The translations under genes were made by a program, and so were the position numbers. 64,000 nucleotides of DNA. Source: Ferruginibacter sp. (GTDB lineage: Bacteria; Bacteroidota; Bacteroidia; Chitinophagales; Chitinophagaceae). The stretch spans positions 186,001 to 250,000 of the forward strand of contig JAGOAX010000006.1 of NCBI GenBank assembly GCA_017983695.1. Direction: 5' to 3'. The notes under the pieces were generated by a model, which saw only the letters and a list, made by a program, of their open reading frames with translations, ran no database searches and had not been told where the DNA came from. Of the stretch, positions 26,187 through 36,597 are shown in pieces (the first letter of the stretch is position 1; the number at the start of each line of letters is the position of its first letter).

Positions 26187-26396
26187 GCTTTGTTGATTTT
26201 TATATTATTTTATATAATATGTGTTTCTAACTAAACAAACATACATTTAAAATCGATAAAGTGGCTATTTTTTATAAATTATTTTTAAAAAATAGAAAAA
26301 ATTCAATCGCAATCGTTGTCAACATATGTTTTTTAGTAAAAAACTATTAAAAATATAAATGTAATTTTATTTTATAATATATAATTTTGGCCATAT

Positions 26397-26428
26397 AAAA
26401 ATCCCCTTTCGTTAAAAAGGGGATTTTA
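26397..26428 (-). terminator. Intrinsic terminator after gltD
   Basis: Stem AAAATCCCCTTT / AAAGGGGATTTT with a short loop, followed on the minus strand by a T5 run, 22 bp past the gltD stop. It separates the glutamate synthase transcript from amtB. Confidence 0.85.
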
Positions 26429-26450
26429 TTTTATGAGATTAAGCGAATCG

Positions 26451-27914
26451 CTATTTTAGTGAACTGTCTTTTGCTTCCAGCAAAGATGAACCCATCAGAA
26501 ATTCATCCACTTTTCTGGCGCATTCTCTTCCTTCGCTAATGGCCCAAACCACTAATGATTGGCCCCTGCGCATGTCGCCTGCTGTAAATATTTTGGAAAT
26601 ATTGGTTTGGTATTCTTTTTCAGATGCTTTTACATTGCCTCTTTCATCTAATTCAATCTCCAATTGCTTTATTAACCCTTCGTGTTGTGGGTGTACAAAG
26701 CCCATTGCTAAAAAAGCCCTTTCGCAGGGAATTTCCCTTTCACTACCTTCCCGTTCAACAAACTTTGCAGGCCGTCCATCTTCTGTAATCTGCCATTCCA
26801 GGTCAACTATTTTTAATGCTTTTAAATTACCGGCTGCATCTCCAACAAATTCTTTGGTGGCAACAGCCCATTTCCTGTCGGCGCCTTCTTCATGCGATGA
26901 AGTTACTTTTAGTGTCATTGGGTAAGTTGGCCAGGGCATAAAAGAAGTACGGCCTTCCGGAGGTTTAGGTAATAATTCAAATTGCGTAACCGATTTTGCC
27001 TTTTGCCTGTTAGATGTTCCCACGCAATCGCTTCCGGTATCTCCGCCTCCAATTACAACTACATTTTTTCCGTTCGTTAAAATATCTTCATTATCTACTT
27101 CTTTTTCGGCAACCCTTTTATTTTGCTGCTTTAAAAAATCCATTGCAAAATGTACCCCATTCAATTCACGTCCGGGAATATTTAAATCTCTGGGAATGGT
27201 AGAGCCGCCGGCCAAAACTATTGTATTGAATTCTCTCAGTAACTCATTAATACTTATATCCACACCTACGTTTGCATTACAGCGGAAGACTATCCCCTCT
27301 TCCTCCATTAGTTTTATCCTTCTGTCAATCACCCACTTTTCCAGTTTAAAATCCGGGATGCCGTAACGTAACAAACCGCCTGGTGCATCATCTCTTTCAA
27401 AAACCATAACGTAATGCCCTGCATAATTTAATTGTGCGGCAGCCGCAAGTCCTGCTGGGCCGCTGCCAATTACTGCTACTTTTTTTCCGGTGCGTACTAT
27501 AGATTTTTTAGGTTGGATAAACCCTTTATCAAAAGCTATTTCGATAATATGCTTTTCAATTTCTTCAATAGTGATTGCCGGCTGATTGATACCTAACACA
27601 CAAGCTGTTTCGCATGGTGCAGGGCAAATACGCCCGGTAAACTCTGGAAAGTTGTTGGTAGAAGACAATATATCATAGGCTTCTTTCCATTCTTTACGGT
27701 ACACCGCATCATTAAATTCAGGAATTACATTTCCTAAAGGGCAGCCGTTATGGCAAAACGGAACACCACAATTCATGCAGCGACCACTTTGCTGGTTCAG
27801 CTTTTCATCGGTGTAGCGATCGATGAATTCTTTATAATCATTCACCCGCTCTTCCACTTTTCTTTTGGAAGGAAGCTCCCTTGTAAATTCTAAAAAACCT
27901 GTTGTTTTTCCCAT
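26451..27914 (-). CDS. gltD: Glutamate synthase small subunit
   Basis: I take the ATG at 27912-27914 (MGKTTGFLEF) over a TTG three codons upstream, giving 487 residues. The N-terminus has the Fe-S cysteine set CMNCGVPFCHNGCPLGN and CPAPCETACVLGI. An FAD site (GSGPAGLAAA) and an NADPH site (GGGDTGSDCVG) follow. It passes electrons from NADPH to the large subunit for reductive glutamate synthesis. It is downstream of gltB, 141 bp apart, with a repeat element between them, and ends at a strong terminator. Confidence 0.96.
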   Translation of the reverse strand: MGKTTGFLEFTRELPSKRKVEERVNDYKEFIDRYTDEKLNQQSGRCMNCGVPFCHNGCPLGNVIPEFNDAVYRKEWKEAYDILSSTNNFPEFTGRICPAPCETACVLGINQPAITIEEIEKHIIEIAFDKGFIQPKKSIVRTGKKVAVIGSGPAGLAAAAQLNYAGHYVMVFERDDAPGGLLRYGIPDFKLEKWVIDRRIKLMEEEGIVFRCNANVGVDISINELLREFNTIVLAGGSTIPRDLNIPGRELNGVHFAMDFLKQQNKRVAEKEVDNEDILTNGKNVVVIGGGDTGSDCVGTSNRQKAKSVTQFELLPKPPEGRTSFMPWPTYPMTLKVTSSHEEGADRKWAVATKEFVGDAAGNLKALKIVDLEWQITEDGRPAKFVEREGSEREIPCERAFLAMGFVHPQHEGLIKQLEIELDERGNVKASEKEYQTNISKIFTAGDMRRGQSLVVWAISEGRECARKVDEFLMGSSLLEAKDSSLK

Positions 27915-27989
27915 TGAAAACAAGTATTAAGTTGTTGTATTATTAAGTTGTTTGTTTGCTTTTACAAACTGTTTGATAAAAGCCGAATA

Positions 27990-28050
27990 AAGATCTTTTG
28001 CTGAAGAGTGCGACGCCAATGAAGTTGAACATAGCGTTGCCGCCCGGCAA
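27990..28050. repeat. GC-rich intergenic repeat-like element between gltB and gltD
   Basis: This segment is GC-rich compared with its flanks and ends in a perfect TTGCCG-CC-CGGCAA hairpin (28037-28050), 5 bp from the gltB stop. The left part (GAAGAGTGCGACGCCAATG) has the look of a dispersed intergenic repeat. A weakly similar GGCGACGC stretch occurs at 49053-49060. Confidence 0.45.
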
Positions 28051-28055
28051 AAAAA

Positions 28056-31000
28056 CTATTTACTTACTGAAACCTTCTGTTTTTTTGTTTCCAATACTTT
28101 TTTATAATCTTTTGGAAATACTTTTACAAAATTTTTCAGCTGGTTTTCAAAATCACTCAACACAAAATTTGCCACAGTGCTTTTTGTATTATCAAAATGT
28201 TTTTGAATAAGCTGTTGTAAAAAAGCGGCGTCCTCATCTGAAACAGGATCAAGGTCCACCATTTCTTTATTGCACAGGTTATCGAACTGGTGTTGCACAT
28301 CATATATATATGCAATGCCGCCACTCATACCTGCTGCAAAATTCCGCCCGGTAGCACCCAGTATTACAACATTACCTCCTGTCATATATTCGCAACCATG
28401 GTCGCCAACACCTTCCACCACTACATTTGCACCACTGTTACGTACACCAAAGCGTTCGCCTGCTTTACCTCTTATATATGCTTCCCCATCTGTAGCGCCA
28501 TAAAAAGCTACGTTACCAATAATGCTGTTTTCTTCCGGCACAAAACCTGCATCTTTTGATGGATACACAATAAGTTTGGCACCGCTTAATCCTTTTCCAA
28601 AATAATCATTGGCGTCGCCTTCCAGTTCCAGCGTAACACCTTTGGTATTAAATGCACCAAAGCTTTGGCCCGCTGTACCTGTAAATTTAAAATGCAGGGT
28701 TTCTTCCGGTAATCCGTTTGCTTTGTACAGTTTTGTTATTTCATTTGATAAAATAGTTCCTACTGTTCTGTCGGTATTTTTTATATCGAATGCTGCTGAT
28801 ACTTTCTGCAGATTTTGTAGCGCTGGTTTTGCAGCAGCTAATAATTTCCAATCTAATACATCTGCCAATCCATGATCCTGCTCTTCGGTATTATACAAAC
28901 CGGTATATGGTGAATTGGGCTCTTTATATAAAATAGGAGACAGATCAAGATTACTGTATTTCCAATGCATTACATTTTCTTTTTGTGCCAAACACTCCGA
29001 CTGGCCTACCATTTCATTAATGGTTTTAAAACCTAGTTCAGCCATAATCTCTCTCAACTCTTCTGTAAGAAATTTGAAGAAATTAACTACATGATCTGCA
29101 TTGCCGGTAAATCTTTTTCTCAATTCAGGGTCCTGTGTAGCTACACCAACGGGGCATGTATTTAAATGGCATTTACGCATCATGATACAACCTTCAACAA
29201 CTAATGCTGCTGTTGCAACCCCCCATTCTTCTGCACCTAATAATGTAGCAATGGCAATATCCCTACCGGTTTTCATTTGACCATCGGCCTGTAAAACTAT
29301 ACGGCTGCGCAATTTATTTTTTACAAGAGTTTGATGAGATTCTGCCAAGCCTAACTCCCACGGTAAGCCGGCATGTTTAATAGAGCTTATTGGAGAAGCA
29401 CCGGTACCACCATCATGTCCTGCAATTAAAACTACATCGGCTTTTGCTTTGGCTACACCTGCTGCTATTGTTCCCACTCCTGCTTTACTCACCAGCTTTA
29501 CATTTATTCTTGCGGCACGGTTAGCATTTTTTAAATCGAAAATTAATTGCGCCAGATCTTCTATGGAATAAATATCATGATGTGGCGGCGGCGAAATTAA
29601 TCCAACACCTGGAGTTGCATGGCGTACTTTACCAATCCAATCATCTACTTTATGCCCGGGCAATTGTCCACCTTCACCGGGTTTTGCACCCTGTGCCATT
29701 TTTATTTGTAATTCATCAGCCTCGGTTAAATACTGGCTGGTAACACCAAACCTTGCAGAAGCCACCTGCTTAATAGCAGAACGCATAGAATCACCATTTT
29801 CTAATAAGTTGTAGCGTCTTTCATCTTCTCCCCCTTCGCCGGTATTGCTTTTACCACCCAGGCGGTTCATGGCAATAGCTAAAGTAGTATGTGCTTCCCA
29901 ACTGATGGAACCAAAACTCATGGCACCTGTTGCAAAACGTTTGTAAATATTTTCTGCAGATTCTACTTCGTCAATTGAAATGGAAGGACGGTTCTTTTTA
30001 AATTCAAACAAGCTTCTCAGCGTAGCCGCTTTTTCGCTTTGGTCATTTACATGCTTCGAATATTTTTTAAACGTAGCATAATCATTCATCTTGGTTGAAT
30101 ATTGCAACAGGTGAATGGTTGTTGGATTGAACAAATGGAATTCGCCTTTACGTTTCCATTGATAAACACCACCAACACCTAACCTATCAACCGGTATATT
30201 TTTTTTGCTGAAAGCTAATTGATGTTTTGCTAAAGCTTCTGTTGCAATACCATCTAAATTTACGCCTTCAATGCGGCTTACTGCTCCGGTAAAATATTTG
30301 TCTACCACTTCTTTATTTAAACCAAGTATCTCAAAAATTTGTGCACCCTGGTAAGATTGCAAAGTGGAAATACCCATTTTTGAAAACACTTTCAAAAGGC
30401 CATCGCACACGGCCTTAATATAATTTTTACGCAGGTACTCTACATCCAAATCTGTCTTTAATGTTTCATTCACTTTCATGTTGCGGATAGATGCCAATGC
30501 CAGGTATGGATTGATTGCAGTTGCGCCAAAACCCAGTAAACATGCAAAATGGTGTACTTCCCAAACATCGCCGGCTTCCACAACAATACCTACCTGCCCA
30601 CGTAATCCTTTTCTTATTAAATGATGATGCACTGCTGCAGTTGCCAACAGTGACGGTATGGCAACGTGTTCGCTATCCACAGCCCTGTCACACAATATCA
30701 ATACTTCAAACCCATCATGCACAGCATCTTCTGCATAGCGGCATAATCTTTCCAAACCTCTTTGTAAAGAACCTGTCTTACCATCGGCACGAAAATAAGT
30801 TTGCAGGGTTTTTGCCTGGAAAATTCCGGTATCGATACTTCTTAATTTTTCTAATTCTGTACTGGTAAGTACGGGTTGTTTTAATGCTACGGTATGGCAA
30901 TGCTCCGGACTTTCATCCAATAAATTACCGTTGTTACCAACAAATGCTGCAAGGCTCATTACCAGTCTTTCCCGGATAGGATCAATTGGTGGATTGGTAA

Positions 31001-32618
31001 CCTGTGCAAACAATTGTTTAAAGTAAGAACTTAAATGTTGTGGCTGATCGCTCAATACCGCCAGCGGAATATCAGTGCCCATTGAACCGATAGGCTCTTT
31101 ACCATCCAATGCCATTGGTTTTAAAATGGTATCAATATCCTCGGTAGAATAACCAAAAGCTTTTTGATATTTTAAAATTGAGCTGTCGGATAAATGGGTG
31201 AACGCAACACGTGGCTCATCAATTTCTTCCAGTCTTATCTTGTATTGATTTAAATAATCGCCATAAGGTTTTTGACTGCAAATTGTTTGCTTTAATTCAT
31301 CATCGCTGATGATTCTTCCCTGCTCCATATCCACCACAAACATTTTGCCGGGCTGCAGCCTTCCTTTTTCTTTTATTAATTTTTGATCGACAGGCAATGT
31401 ACCGGTTTCGCTTGCCATAATAACACGGTCATCTGTTGTAACGCAATACCTCGACGGACGAAGTCCGTTCCTGTCTAATGTAGCGCCGATTATTTTTCCA
31501 TCGGTAAATGATATTGATGCAGGCCCGTCCCATGGTTCCATTATTGATGCATGAAATTCGTAAAAGGCTTTTTTTACCGGATCCATATCTTCATTACCAT
31601 CCCATGCTTCAGGTATCAGCATCATCATTACATGCGGCAAACTTCTGCCGCACAATAATAACAGCTCAACCATATTATCAAGGCAAGCCGAATCTGATTG
31701 CTGACCGGTAACAACCGGCAGTAACATTTCCATTTCTTCTTTACTGAAAAAAGAAGAAGTGAATTCATGTTCAGCAGCTTTAAGCCAGTTTAAATTCCCC
31801 TGCAGTGTATTTATTTCTCCATTGTGTGCTATATGGCGAAAAGGTTGTGCCAGTTTCCACGAAGGAAAAGTATTGGTGGCAAAACGTGAATGCACCAAAC
31901 CAAAAGCACTTACTACTCTTTTATTAGTTAAGTCTAAAAAATAAGGCCGCACCTGCATACTGGTAAGTTGCCCTTTGTACACAATTATTTTATATGACAA
32001 AGAAGCGATGTAAAAACCGATAGCATCTTTCCTTACTGTACTGTTAATGGTATGTGTGGCATAATTACGCAATACAAAAAGTTTGCGTTCAAACTCTTCC
32101 GGATTTTTAACATGATCGGGGCATGCAATAAAAACCTGTTCCATTTCCGGCTCAACACTTAAAGCAGTTGCGCCGATATCGTTTGTATTTACCGGTACTT
32201 TACGATAGGCTAAAACTTCCATGCCCAGTTTTTCGGCTGCCCTGTTAAAAACTGCACGGCATTCTTCACGTAACCTTATTTCTCTTGGAAAAAAGATAAC
32301 ACCTACACCATACTTACCGAATGGAGGAAGATGTACGCCTAATTTTATACATTCATCAAAGAAGAATTCATGCGGCATCTGAATCATAATACCGGCACCA
32401 TCGCCTGAATTATTTTCGCAGCCACATGCACCCCGGTGCTCCATATTTTCCAATACGGTTAAAGCATCGGCAATGTGCTGATGCGATTTGTTGCCTTTGA
32501 TGTTTGCCACAAAGCCAATACCACAGGCATCGTGTTCATACCTTTCGTCGTACAGGCCTTTGTTGGTATTAACCTGCGTTGCATTACTCTGCATAGCTGT
32601 CTGTTTTTGTTCAATCAT
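28056..32618 (-). CDS. gltB: Glutamate synthase large subunit
   Basis: The 1520-residue enzyme makes two glutamates from glutamine and 2-oxoglutarate. Cys32 in HDACGIGFVANIKG is the amidotransferase nucleophile exposed after propeptide removal. The FMN/Fe-S synthase core follows (GEGGEDERRYN, AKPGEGGQLPG, GHDGGTGASPISS, and CHLNTCPVGVATQDP with Fe-S cysteines). The C-terminal GXGXG beta-helix runs over about the last 250 residues (GGNVVILGATGRNFAAGMSGG). It begins 70 bp after ilvA on the same strand, so branched-chain and glutamate synthesis appear cotranscribed. Confidence 0.97.
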   Translation of the reverse strand: MIEQKQTAMQSNATQVNTNKGLYDERYEHDACGIGFVANIKGNKSHQHIADALTVLENMEHRGACGCENNSGDGAGIMIQMPHEFFFDECIKLGVHLPPFGKYGVGVIFFPREIRLREECRAVFNRAAEKLGMEVLAYRKVPVNTNDIGATALSVEPEMEQVFIACPDHVKNPEEFERKLFVLRNYATHTINSTVRKDAIGFYIASLSYKIIVYKGQLTSMQVRPYFLDLTNKRVVSAFGLVHSRFATNTFPSWKLAQPFRHIAHNGEINTLQGNLNWLKAAEHEFTSSFFSKEEMEMLLPVVTGQQSDSACLDNMVELLLLCGRSLPHVMMMLIPEAWDGNEDMDPVKKAFYEFHASIMEPWDGPASISFTDGKIIGATLDRNGLRPSRYCVTTDDRVIMASETGTLPVDQKLIKEKGRLQPGKMFVVDMEQGRIISDDELKQTICSQKPYGDYLNQYKIRLEEIDEPRVAFTHLSDSSILKYQKAFGYSTEDIDTILKPMALDGKEPIGSMGTDIPLAVLSDQPQHLSSYFKQLFAQVTNPPIDPIRERLVMSLAAFVGNNGNLLDESPEHCHTVALKQPVLTSTELEKLRSIDTGIFQAKTLQTYFRADGKTGSLQRGLERLCRYAEDAVHDGFEVLILCDRAVDSEHVAIPSLLATAAVHHHLIRKGLRGQVGIVVEAGDVWEVHHFACLLGFGATAINPYLALASIRNMKVNETLKTDLDVEYLRKNYIKAVCDGLLKVFSKMGISTLQSYQGAQIFEILGLNKEVVDKYFTGAVSRIEGVNLDGIATEALAKHQLAFSKKNIPVDRLGVGGVYQWKRKGEFHLFNPTTIHLLQYSTKMNDYATFKKYSKHVNDQSEKAATLRSLFEFKKNRPSISIDEVESAENIYKRFATGAMSFGSISWEAHTTLAIAMNRLGGKSNTGEGGEDERRYNLLENGDSMRSAIKQVASARFGVTSQYLTEADELQIKMAQGAKPGEGGQLPGHKVDDWIGKVRHATPGVGLISPPPHHDIYSIEDLAQLIFDLKNANRAARINVKLVSKAGVGTIAAGVAKAKADVVLIAGHDGGTGASPISSIKHAGLPWELGLAESHQTLVKNKLRSRIVLQADGQMKTGRDIAIATLLGAEEWGVATAALVVEGCIMMRKCHLNTCPVGVATQDPELRKRFTGNADHVVNFFKFLTEELREIMAELGFKTINEMVGQSECLAQKENVMHWKYSNLDLSPILYKEPNSPYTGLYNTEEQDHGLADVLDWKLLAAAKPALQNLQKVSAAFDIKNTDRTVGTILSNEITKLYKANGLPEETLHFKFTGTAGQSFGAFNTKGVTLELEGDANDYFGKGLSGAKLIVYPSKDAGFVPEENSIIGNVAFYGATDGEAYIRGKAGERFGVRNSGANVVVEGVGDHGCEYMTGGNVVILGATGRNFAAGMSGGIAYIYDVQHQFDNLCNKEMVDLDPVSDEDAAFLQQLIQKHFDNTKSTVANFVLSDFENQLKNFVKVFPKDYKKVLETKKQKVSVSK

Positions 32619-32688
32619 TTTTGTTAAGCAGTTTTAGTTATGAACCAAAATTCAAAAGCAAGCAATCGTTATAACCAGCAATCGTTTT

Positions 32689-33939
32689 TTAAACCAGATA
32701 ACCAAATGCGTTATCATTATTTTTCAACTCCGTATAATTAATATGGTACTGATCTAATTTATTCAGCAGTACATCATAATCTTCTTTTGTCTTCAACTCA
32801 ATACCCACCAGGGCCGGTCCTGTTTCTTTATTATGTTTTTGCATGTATTCAAAACGGGTGATATCATCATTCTCTCCCAGTACATGGTTTACAAATTCTT
32901 TTAAAGCACCGGGTCGTTGTGCAAAACGAATCAGAAAATAATGTTTCAATCCTTCGTATTGCAGACTGCGTTCTTTAATTTCCTGCATGCGGTCAATATC
33001 GTTATTACTTCCGCTTACAATACATACAATAGTCTTCCCTTTTATCCTGTCAGCATATTCATCCAGTGCAGCAATACTTAAAGCACCTGCAGGTTCAGCA
33101 ACAATAGCATCTTCGTTATACAACTTTAAAATGGTGGTACATACTTTTCCTTCTGCAACAAGCAACATATCATCCAGTACATCTTTACAAATGGAAAAAG
33201 TAATTTCGCCAACACGTTTTACTGCAGCGCCATCTACAAAACGTTCAATATTATCCAATGTAACCGGGTGGCCTGCCTTCAGCGCTTCAAACATACTTGG
33301 TGCTCCTTCAGGCTCCACACCAATTACCTTTGTTTTTGGCGAGAAGGTTTTAAAATAGCTGCCAACACCTGCACTTAATCCACCGCCGCCAACAGGCATA
33401 AATAAAAAATCGATATTTGATTCGTCTTCTAAAATCTCAAGCCCAACAGTTCCCTGGCCTTCTATAATTTTATAATCATCAAATGGCGGAATAAAGGTGA
33501 GGCCGTTTTCTTCTGTATACTTTTTTGCTGCAATGGCACAATCATCAAAAGTATCGCCTACCAATTTCACCGTGACATTTTCTTCGCCAAACATTTTTGT
33601 CTGGGTAATTTTTTGATTGGGTGTAATTACCGGCATAAATATTACGCCCTTTGTATTCAGTTTTTTACAACTGTATGCAAAACCCTGTGCATGATTTCCT
33701 GCACTTGCACAAACCACTCCCCGCTGTAATTGTTCTACCGGTAAACTGCTCATTAAATTATAAGCCCCACGCAGTTTATAAGAACGTACCACCTGCAGGT
33801 CTTCTCTTTTTAAAAAAACATTGCACTGGTACTTTCTCGACAGGTTATGATTTAATGTAAGCGGCGTTCTGTTCACCACGTTTTTTAAACGTAGAGCGGC
33901 TTCGGCAAAATTCAATATGGTATTTGTTGTTGAGTTCAT
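32689..33939 (-). CDS. ilvA: Threonine dehydratase (deaminase)
   Basis: The 416-residue PLP enzyme deaminates threonine to 2-oxobutyrate, the entry to isoleucine. Lys55 in RSYKLRGAYN forms the PLP Schiff base and PVGGGGLSAG is the phosphate loop. The C-terminal about 90 residues (LIRFAQRPGALKEFVNHVLG onward) form one ACT-like module, so this is the shorter biosynthetic form. Feedback by isoleucine would act there. The start lies 1 bp after the ilvC stop, a tight operon junction. Confidence 0.95.
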   Translation of the reverse strand: MNSTTNTILNFAEAALRLKNVVNRTPLTLNHNLSRKYQCNVFLKREDLQVVRSYKLRGAYNLMSSLPVEQLQRGVVCASAGNHAQGFAYSCKKLNTKGVIFMPVITPNQKITQTKMFGEENVTVKLVGDTFDDCAIAAKKYTEENGLTFIPPFDDYKIIEGQGTVGLEILEDESNIDFLFMPVGGGGLSAGVGSYFKTFSPKTKVIGVEPEGAPSMFEALKAGHPVTLDNIERFVDGAAVKRVGEITFSICKDVLDDMLLVAEGKVCTTILKLYNEDAIVAEPAGALSIAALDEYADRIKGKTIVCIVSGSNNDIDRMQEIKERSLQYEGLKHYFLIRFAQRPGALKEFVNHVLGENDDITRFEYMQKHNKETGPALVGIELKTKEDYDVLLNKLDQYHINYTELKNNDNAFGYLV

Positions 33940-33940
33940 G

Positions 33941-35425
33941 TTAAGCTTTTGTGCTTATTGTTTTCATATCCGTCATTGCTTTCCTTAACCTGCTACCTAC
34001 ATTTTCTATCTGGTGAGAACGCAACTGGTGGTTCACTGCAATTAAAATTTTATTATCCACTCCACCATCCTTTCCTGTATTGTAGTTTTTACCCACTACG
34101 TCTGTATCAACGGTAGTCATAAATTCTTTCAACAAAGGCTTACAGGCATGATCAAATAAGTAACAGCCATATTCAGCAGTATCAGAAATTACCCGGTTCA
34201 TCTCAAACAATTTTTTACGTGCAATTGTATTGGCTATCAACGGGGTTTCGTGCAATGATTCGTAGTAAGCAGATTCTTCTTTGATCCCCGATTGTACCAT
34301 AGTTTCAAAAGCCAGTTCCACACCAGCCCTTATCATGGCAACAAATAATGTAAGGTGATCAAAATATTCCTGCTCTGCAATAACCATTGTGCCAGCCGGT
34401 GTTTTTTCAAAAGCAGTTTCGCCTGTTGCAGCACGCCATGCCAGTAAATTTTTATCTCCTGCAGCCCAGTCTTCCATCATGGTTTTACTAAAATGTCCGC
34501 TCATGATATCATCCTGGTGTTTTTGAAACAACGGACGCATGATATTTTTCAGCTCTTCTGATAATTCGAATGCTTTAATTTTTGCAGGATTGCTCAGGCG
34601 GTCCATCATGGCTACCACACCACCATGTTTTAATGCCTCGGTAATTACCTCTACTCCATACTGCACTAATTTAGATGCATAAGCTTTATCGATGCCTTTC
34701 TCTACCATTTTATCAAAACATAAAATAGATCCGGTCTGTAACAGCCCACATAAAATGGTTTGTTCACCCATCAAATCAGATTTTACTTCCGCAACAAATG
34801 AAGAACGCAATACCCCCGCCCTATGTCCGCCAGTGCCTGCTGCATAAGCTTTCGCCTGTATCAATCCTTTTCCTTCGGGATCATTTTCAGGATGCACTGC
34901 AATTAAGGTAGGTACACCAAAGCCCCGTACATATTCGGCACGAACTTCGGAACCAGGGCATTTTGGTGCCACCATAATTACCGTAAGGTCTTTTCTTATT
35001 TGTGTACCTTCTTCAACAATATTAAAACCATGAGAATAAGAAAGTGTAGCACCTTTTTTCATCAAAGGCATTACTGCAGCTACTACTGCAGTATGTTGTT
35101 TATCCGGTGTAAGGTTCAATACTAAATCAGCAGTTGGAATTAATTCTTCATAAGTACCAACAGTGAAATTATTTTCAGTTGCACTTTTCCATGATTGTCT
35201 TTTTTCTGCTATTGCTTCTTTGCGTAAAGCATATGATACATCCAAACCTGAGTCTCTTAAATTCAACCCCTGGTTTAAACCCTGTGCGCCGCAACCTACT
35301 ATAACCATTTTCTTTCCTTTCAATGCATTTACCCCATCTGCAAATTCGCTGATGTCCATAAACTCACATACGCCCAGTTGATTTAATTGTTCTCTTAACG
35401 GCAAGCTGTTGAAATAATTTCCCAT
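33941..35425 (-). CDS. ilvC: Ketol-acid reductoisomerase, class II
   Basis: The 494-residue protein is the long class II form, like the 491-residue E. coli enzyme, with a duplicated C-terminal domain. The nucleotide-binding motif is [19 protein letters not shown] (about 38-56). The metal-binding region includes [13 protein letters not shown] and [15 protein letters not shown]. It isomerises and reduces acetolactate and acetohydroxybutyrate with NADPH. It lies between a DinB-like gene and ilvA in the ilv operon. Confidence 0.97.
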   Translation of the reverse strand: MGNYFNSLPLREQLNQLGVCEFMDISEFADGVNALKGKKMVIVGCGAQGLNQGLNLRDSGLDVSYALRKEAIAEKRQSWKSATENNFTVGTYEELIPTADLVLNLTPDKQHTAVVAAVMPLMKKGATLSYSHGFNIVEEGTQIRKDLTVIMVAPKCPGSEVRAEYVRGFGVPTLIAVHPENDPEGKGLIQAKAYAAGTGGHRAGVLRSSFVAEVKSDLMGEQTILCGLLQTGSILCFDKMVEKGIDKAYASKLVQYGVEVITEALKHGGVVAMMDRLSNPAKIKAFELSEELKNIMRPLFQKHQDDIMSGHFSKTMMEDWAAGDKNLLAWRAATGETAFEKTPAGTMVIAEQEYFDHLTLFVAMIRAGVELAFETMVQSGIKEESAYYESLHETPLIANTIARKKLFEMNRVISDTAEYGCYLFDHACKPLLKEFMTTVDTDVVGKNYNTGKDGGVDNKILIAVNHQLRSHQIENVGSRLRKAMTDMKTISTKA

Positions 35426-35451
35426 CTTTTCTTTTTTGATTGTTTTAAGTT

Positions 35452-35916
35452 TTATTTTTTTGATAGATTTTTTCTTATAGCCATTGCATAACCCAAATGC
35501 AGTCCGTCATGCATAGAAAAATAAGGTATTGCGTCTTCCACATTATTCAGATCTACACCAAAGGAAGTTGATACAGGCTCGTATCCGGCAAATTTGTTTT
35601 CTTTCATATCTGTTTTCAGATCATCGATTAAAGAAAATGCAAGCTTCTTTAATTGTTCTATTTCTTCGGTATCTATAAAGCTTTCCGGCTTTGAACCTTT
35701 CTGGTATTTCTTTATCAATAATTCACCGCATCTTGGCGCAATACCGGCTCTTACATAACACAATACTTGCTGGCTCATGATTATATGTCCAAAATTCCAG
35801 GCGATATTATTATTAAACCCTTCCGGAATTTTATTTAACTCATCGATACTTAAACCATTTACGAGGTTTAAAAAATTCATCCTTGTTTTTACGATAACAT
35901 CAAATTGCTTTTCCAT
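35452..35916 (-). CDS. DinB-like four-helix protein inside the ilv operon
   Basis: The 154-residue protein fits the DinB/YfiT four-helix fold: [18 protein letters not shown] (about 37-54) and [20 protein letters not shown] (about 132-151) supply the spaced histidines typical of its metal site. DinB-superfamily proteins include thiol transferases and many metal-dependent enzymes of unknown role; there is no known step for one in branched-chain amino-acid synthesis. It sits 2 bp after ilvN and 26 bp before ilvC, so it is cotranscribed with them. Function not recognised. Confidence 0.85.
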   Translation of the reverse strand: MEKQFDVIVKTRMNFLNLVNGLSIDELNKIPEGFNNNIAWNFGHIIMSQQVLCYVRAGIAPRCGELLIKKYQKGSKPESFIDTEEIEQLKKLAFSLIDDLKTDMKENKFAGYEPVSTSFGVDLNNVEDAIPYFSMHDGLHLGYAMAIRKNLSKK

Positions 35917-35918
35917 GA

Positions 35919-36509
35919 TTACATTGAAAATATTTCTTCGTTCTTGTTTAAAAATTCATTTTCTACTGTTTCTTCACCCGGTTCTTTATATTCAAACTCA
36001 CTTAATTTTTTATGGAACCCTTCGCTATTTTTTATAATGGCAATTCTTGCACTGCGTACAAATTCAATTAAGCCATAAGGCTCCAGTACTTTTATAAAAT
36101 TATCCGTTTCTTCTCTTTGCCCCGCTACTTCAAAAACGGTATAATCTTTACGTATCACTACAGCTTTTGCTCCATGCTGACTTAATAATCTTTCTACTTT
36201 TACTTCTTCGGCAATAATATCGGTAGGTACTTTGTACAAAGCCAGTTCCTGCCAGATGATTTCATCATTGGTATTAAAGTACACTTTCAAAACCTCAACC
36301 TGCTTTTCTATCTGGCGACAAACTTTACGTACCACTTCTTCCGATTCGTTGATGACAATTGTAAAACGATGCACACTATCAATTTCACTGGGTGAGGTAT
36401 TTAAACTTTCGATATTGATTTTTCTGCGGGAGAAAATAATAGCGATACGGTTTAATAAACCAATCTGATTTTCTGTGTACACGGTTATAGTATATTCTTG
36501 CTTTTGCAT
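35919..36509 (-). CDS. ilvN: Acetolactate synthase regulatory (small) subunit
   Basis: The 196-residue protein starts with an ACT domain (YTITVYTENQIGLLNRIAIIFSRR, about 6-29) that binds valine and controls the catalytic subunit. A second ferredoxin-like domain follows (VERLLSQHGAKAVVIRKDYTVFEVAG). It is longer than the 163-residue E. coli IlvH because of an acidic C-terminal tail (EFEYKEPGEETVENEF). It follows ilvB by 88 bp; that gap holds an AT-rich inverted repeat. Confidence 0.95.
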   Translation of the reverse strand: MQKQEYTITVYTENQIGLLNRIAIIFSRRKINIESLNTSPSEIDSVHRFTIVINESEEVVRKVCRQIEKQVEVLKVYFNTNDEIIWQELALYKVPTDIIAEEVKVERLLSQHGAKAVVIRKDYTVFEVAGQREETDNFIKVLEPYGLIEFVRSARIAIIKNSEGFHKKLSEFEYKEPGEETVENEFLNKNEEIFSM

Positions 36510-36523
36510 TGTATTATTTTTTT

Positions 36524-36591
36524 AAGTCAAAAATCAAAAGTAAAAATTAAAAATATTGACATACTTGCTTTTGAATTTTGATTTTTTACTT
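36524..36591. repeat. AT-rich inverted repeat between ilvB and ilvN
   Basis: The left arm starts AAGTCAAAAATCAAAA (36524) and the right arm (36568-36591) reads back as AAGTAAAAAATCAAAA on the other strand: 15 of 16 positions match. It is low complexity and fills nearly the whole spacer. Possibly a decayed repeat or an mRNA hairpin. Confidence 0.45.
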
Positions 36592-36597
36592 CACTTC

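Noticed and set aside
26187..26396. Riboswitch or leader before amtB
   Set aside because: The region is very AT-rich with only a TATGTTTG -7-like element; no structured or GC-rich fold is visible.
30515..30868. 117-codon plus-strand frame
   Set aside because: It is antisense to gltB; the gltB protein is continuous and conserved through this stretch.
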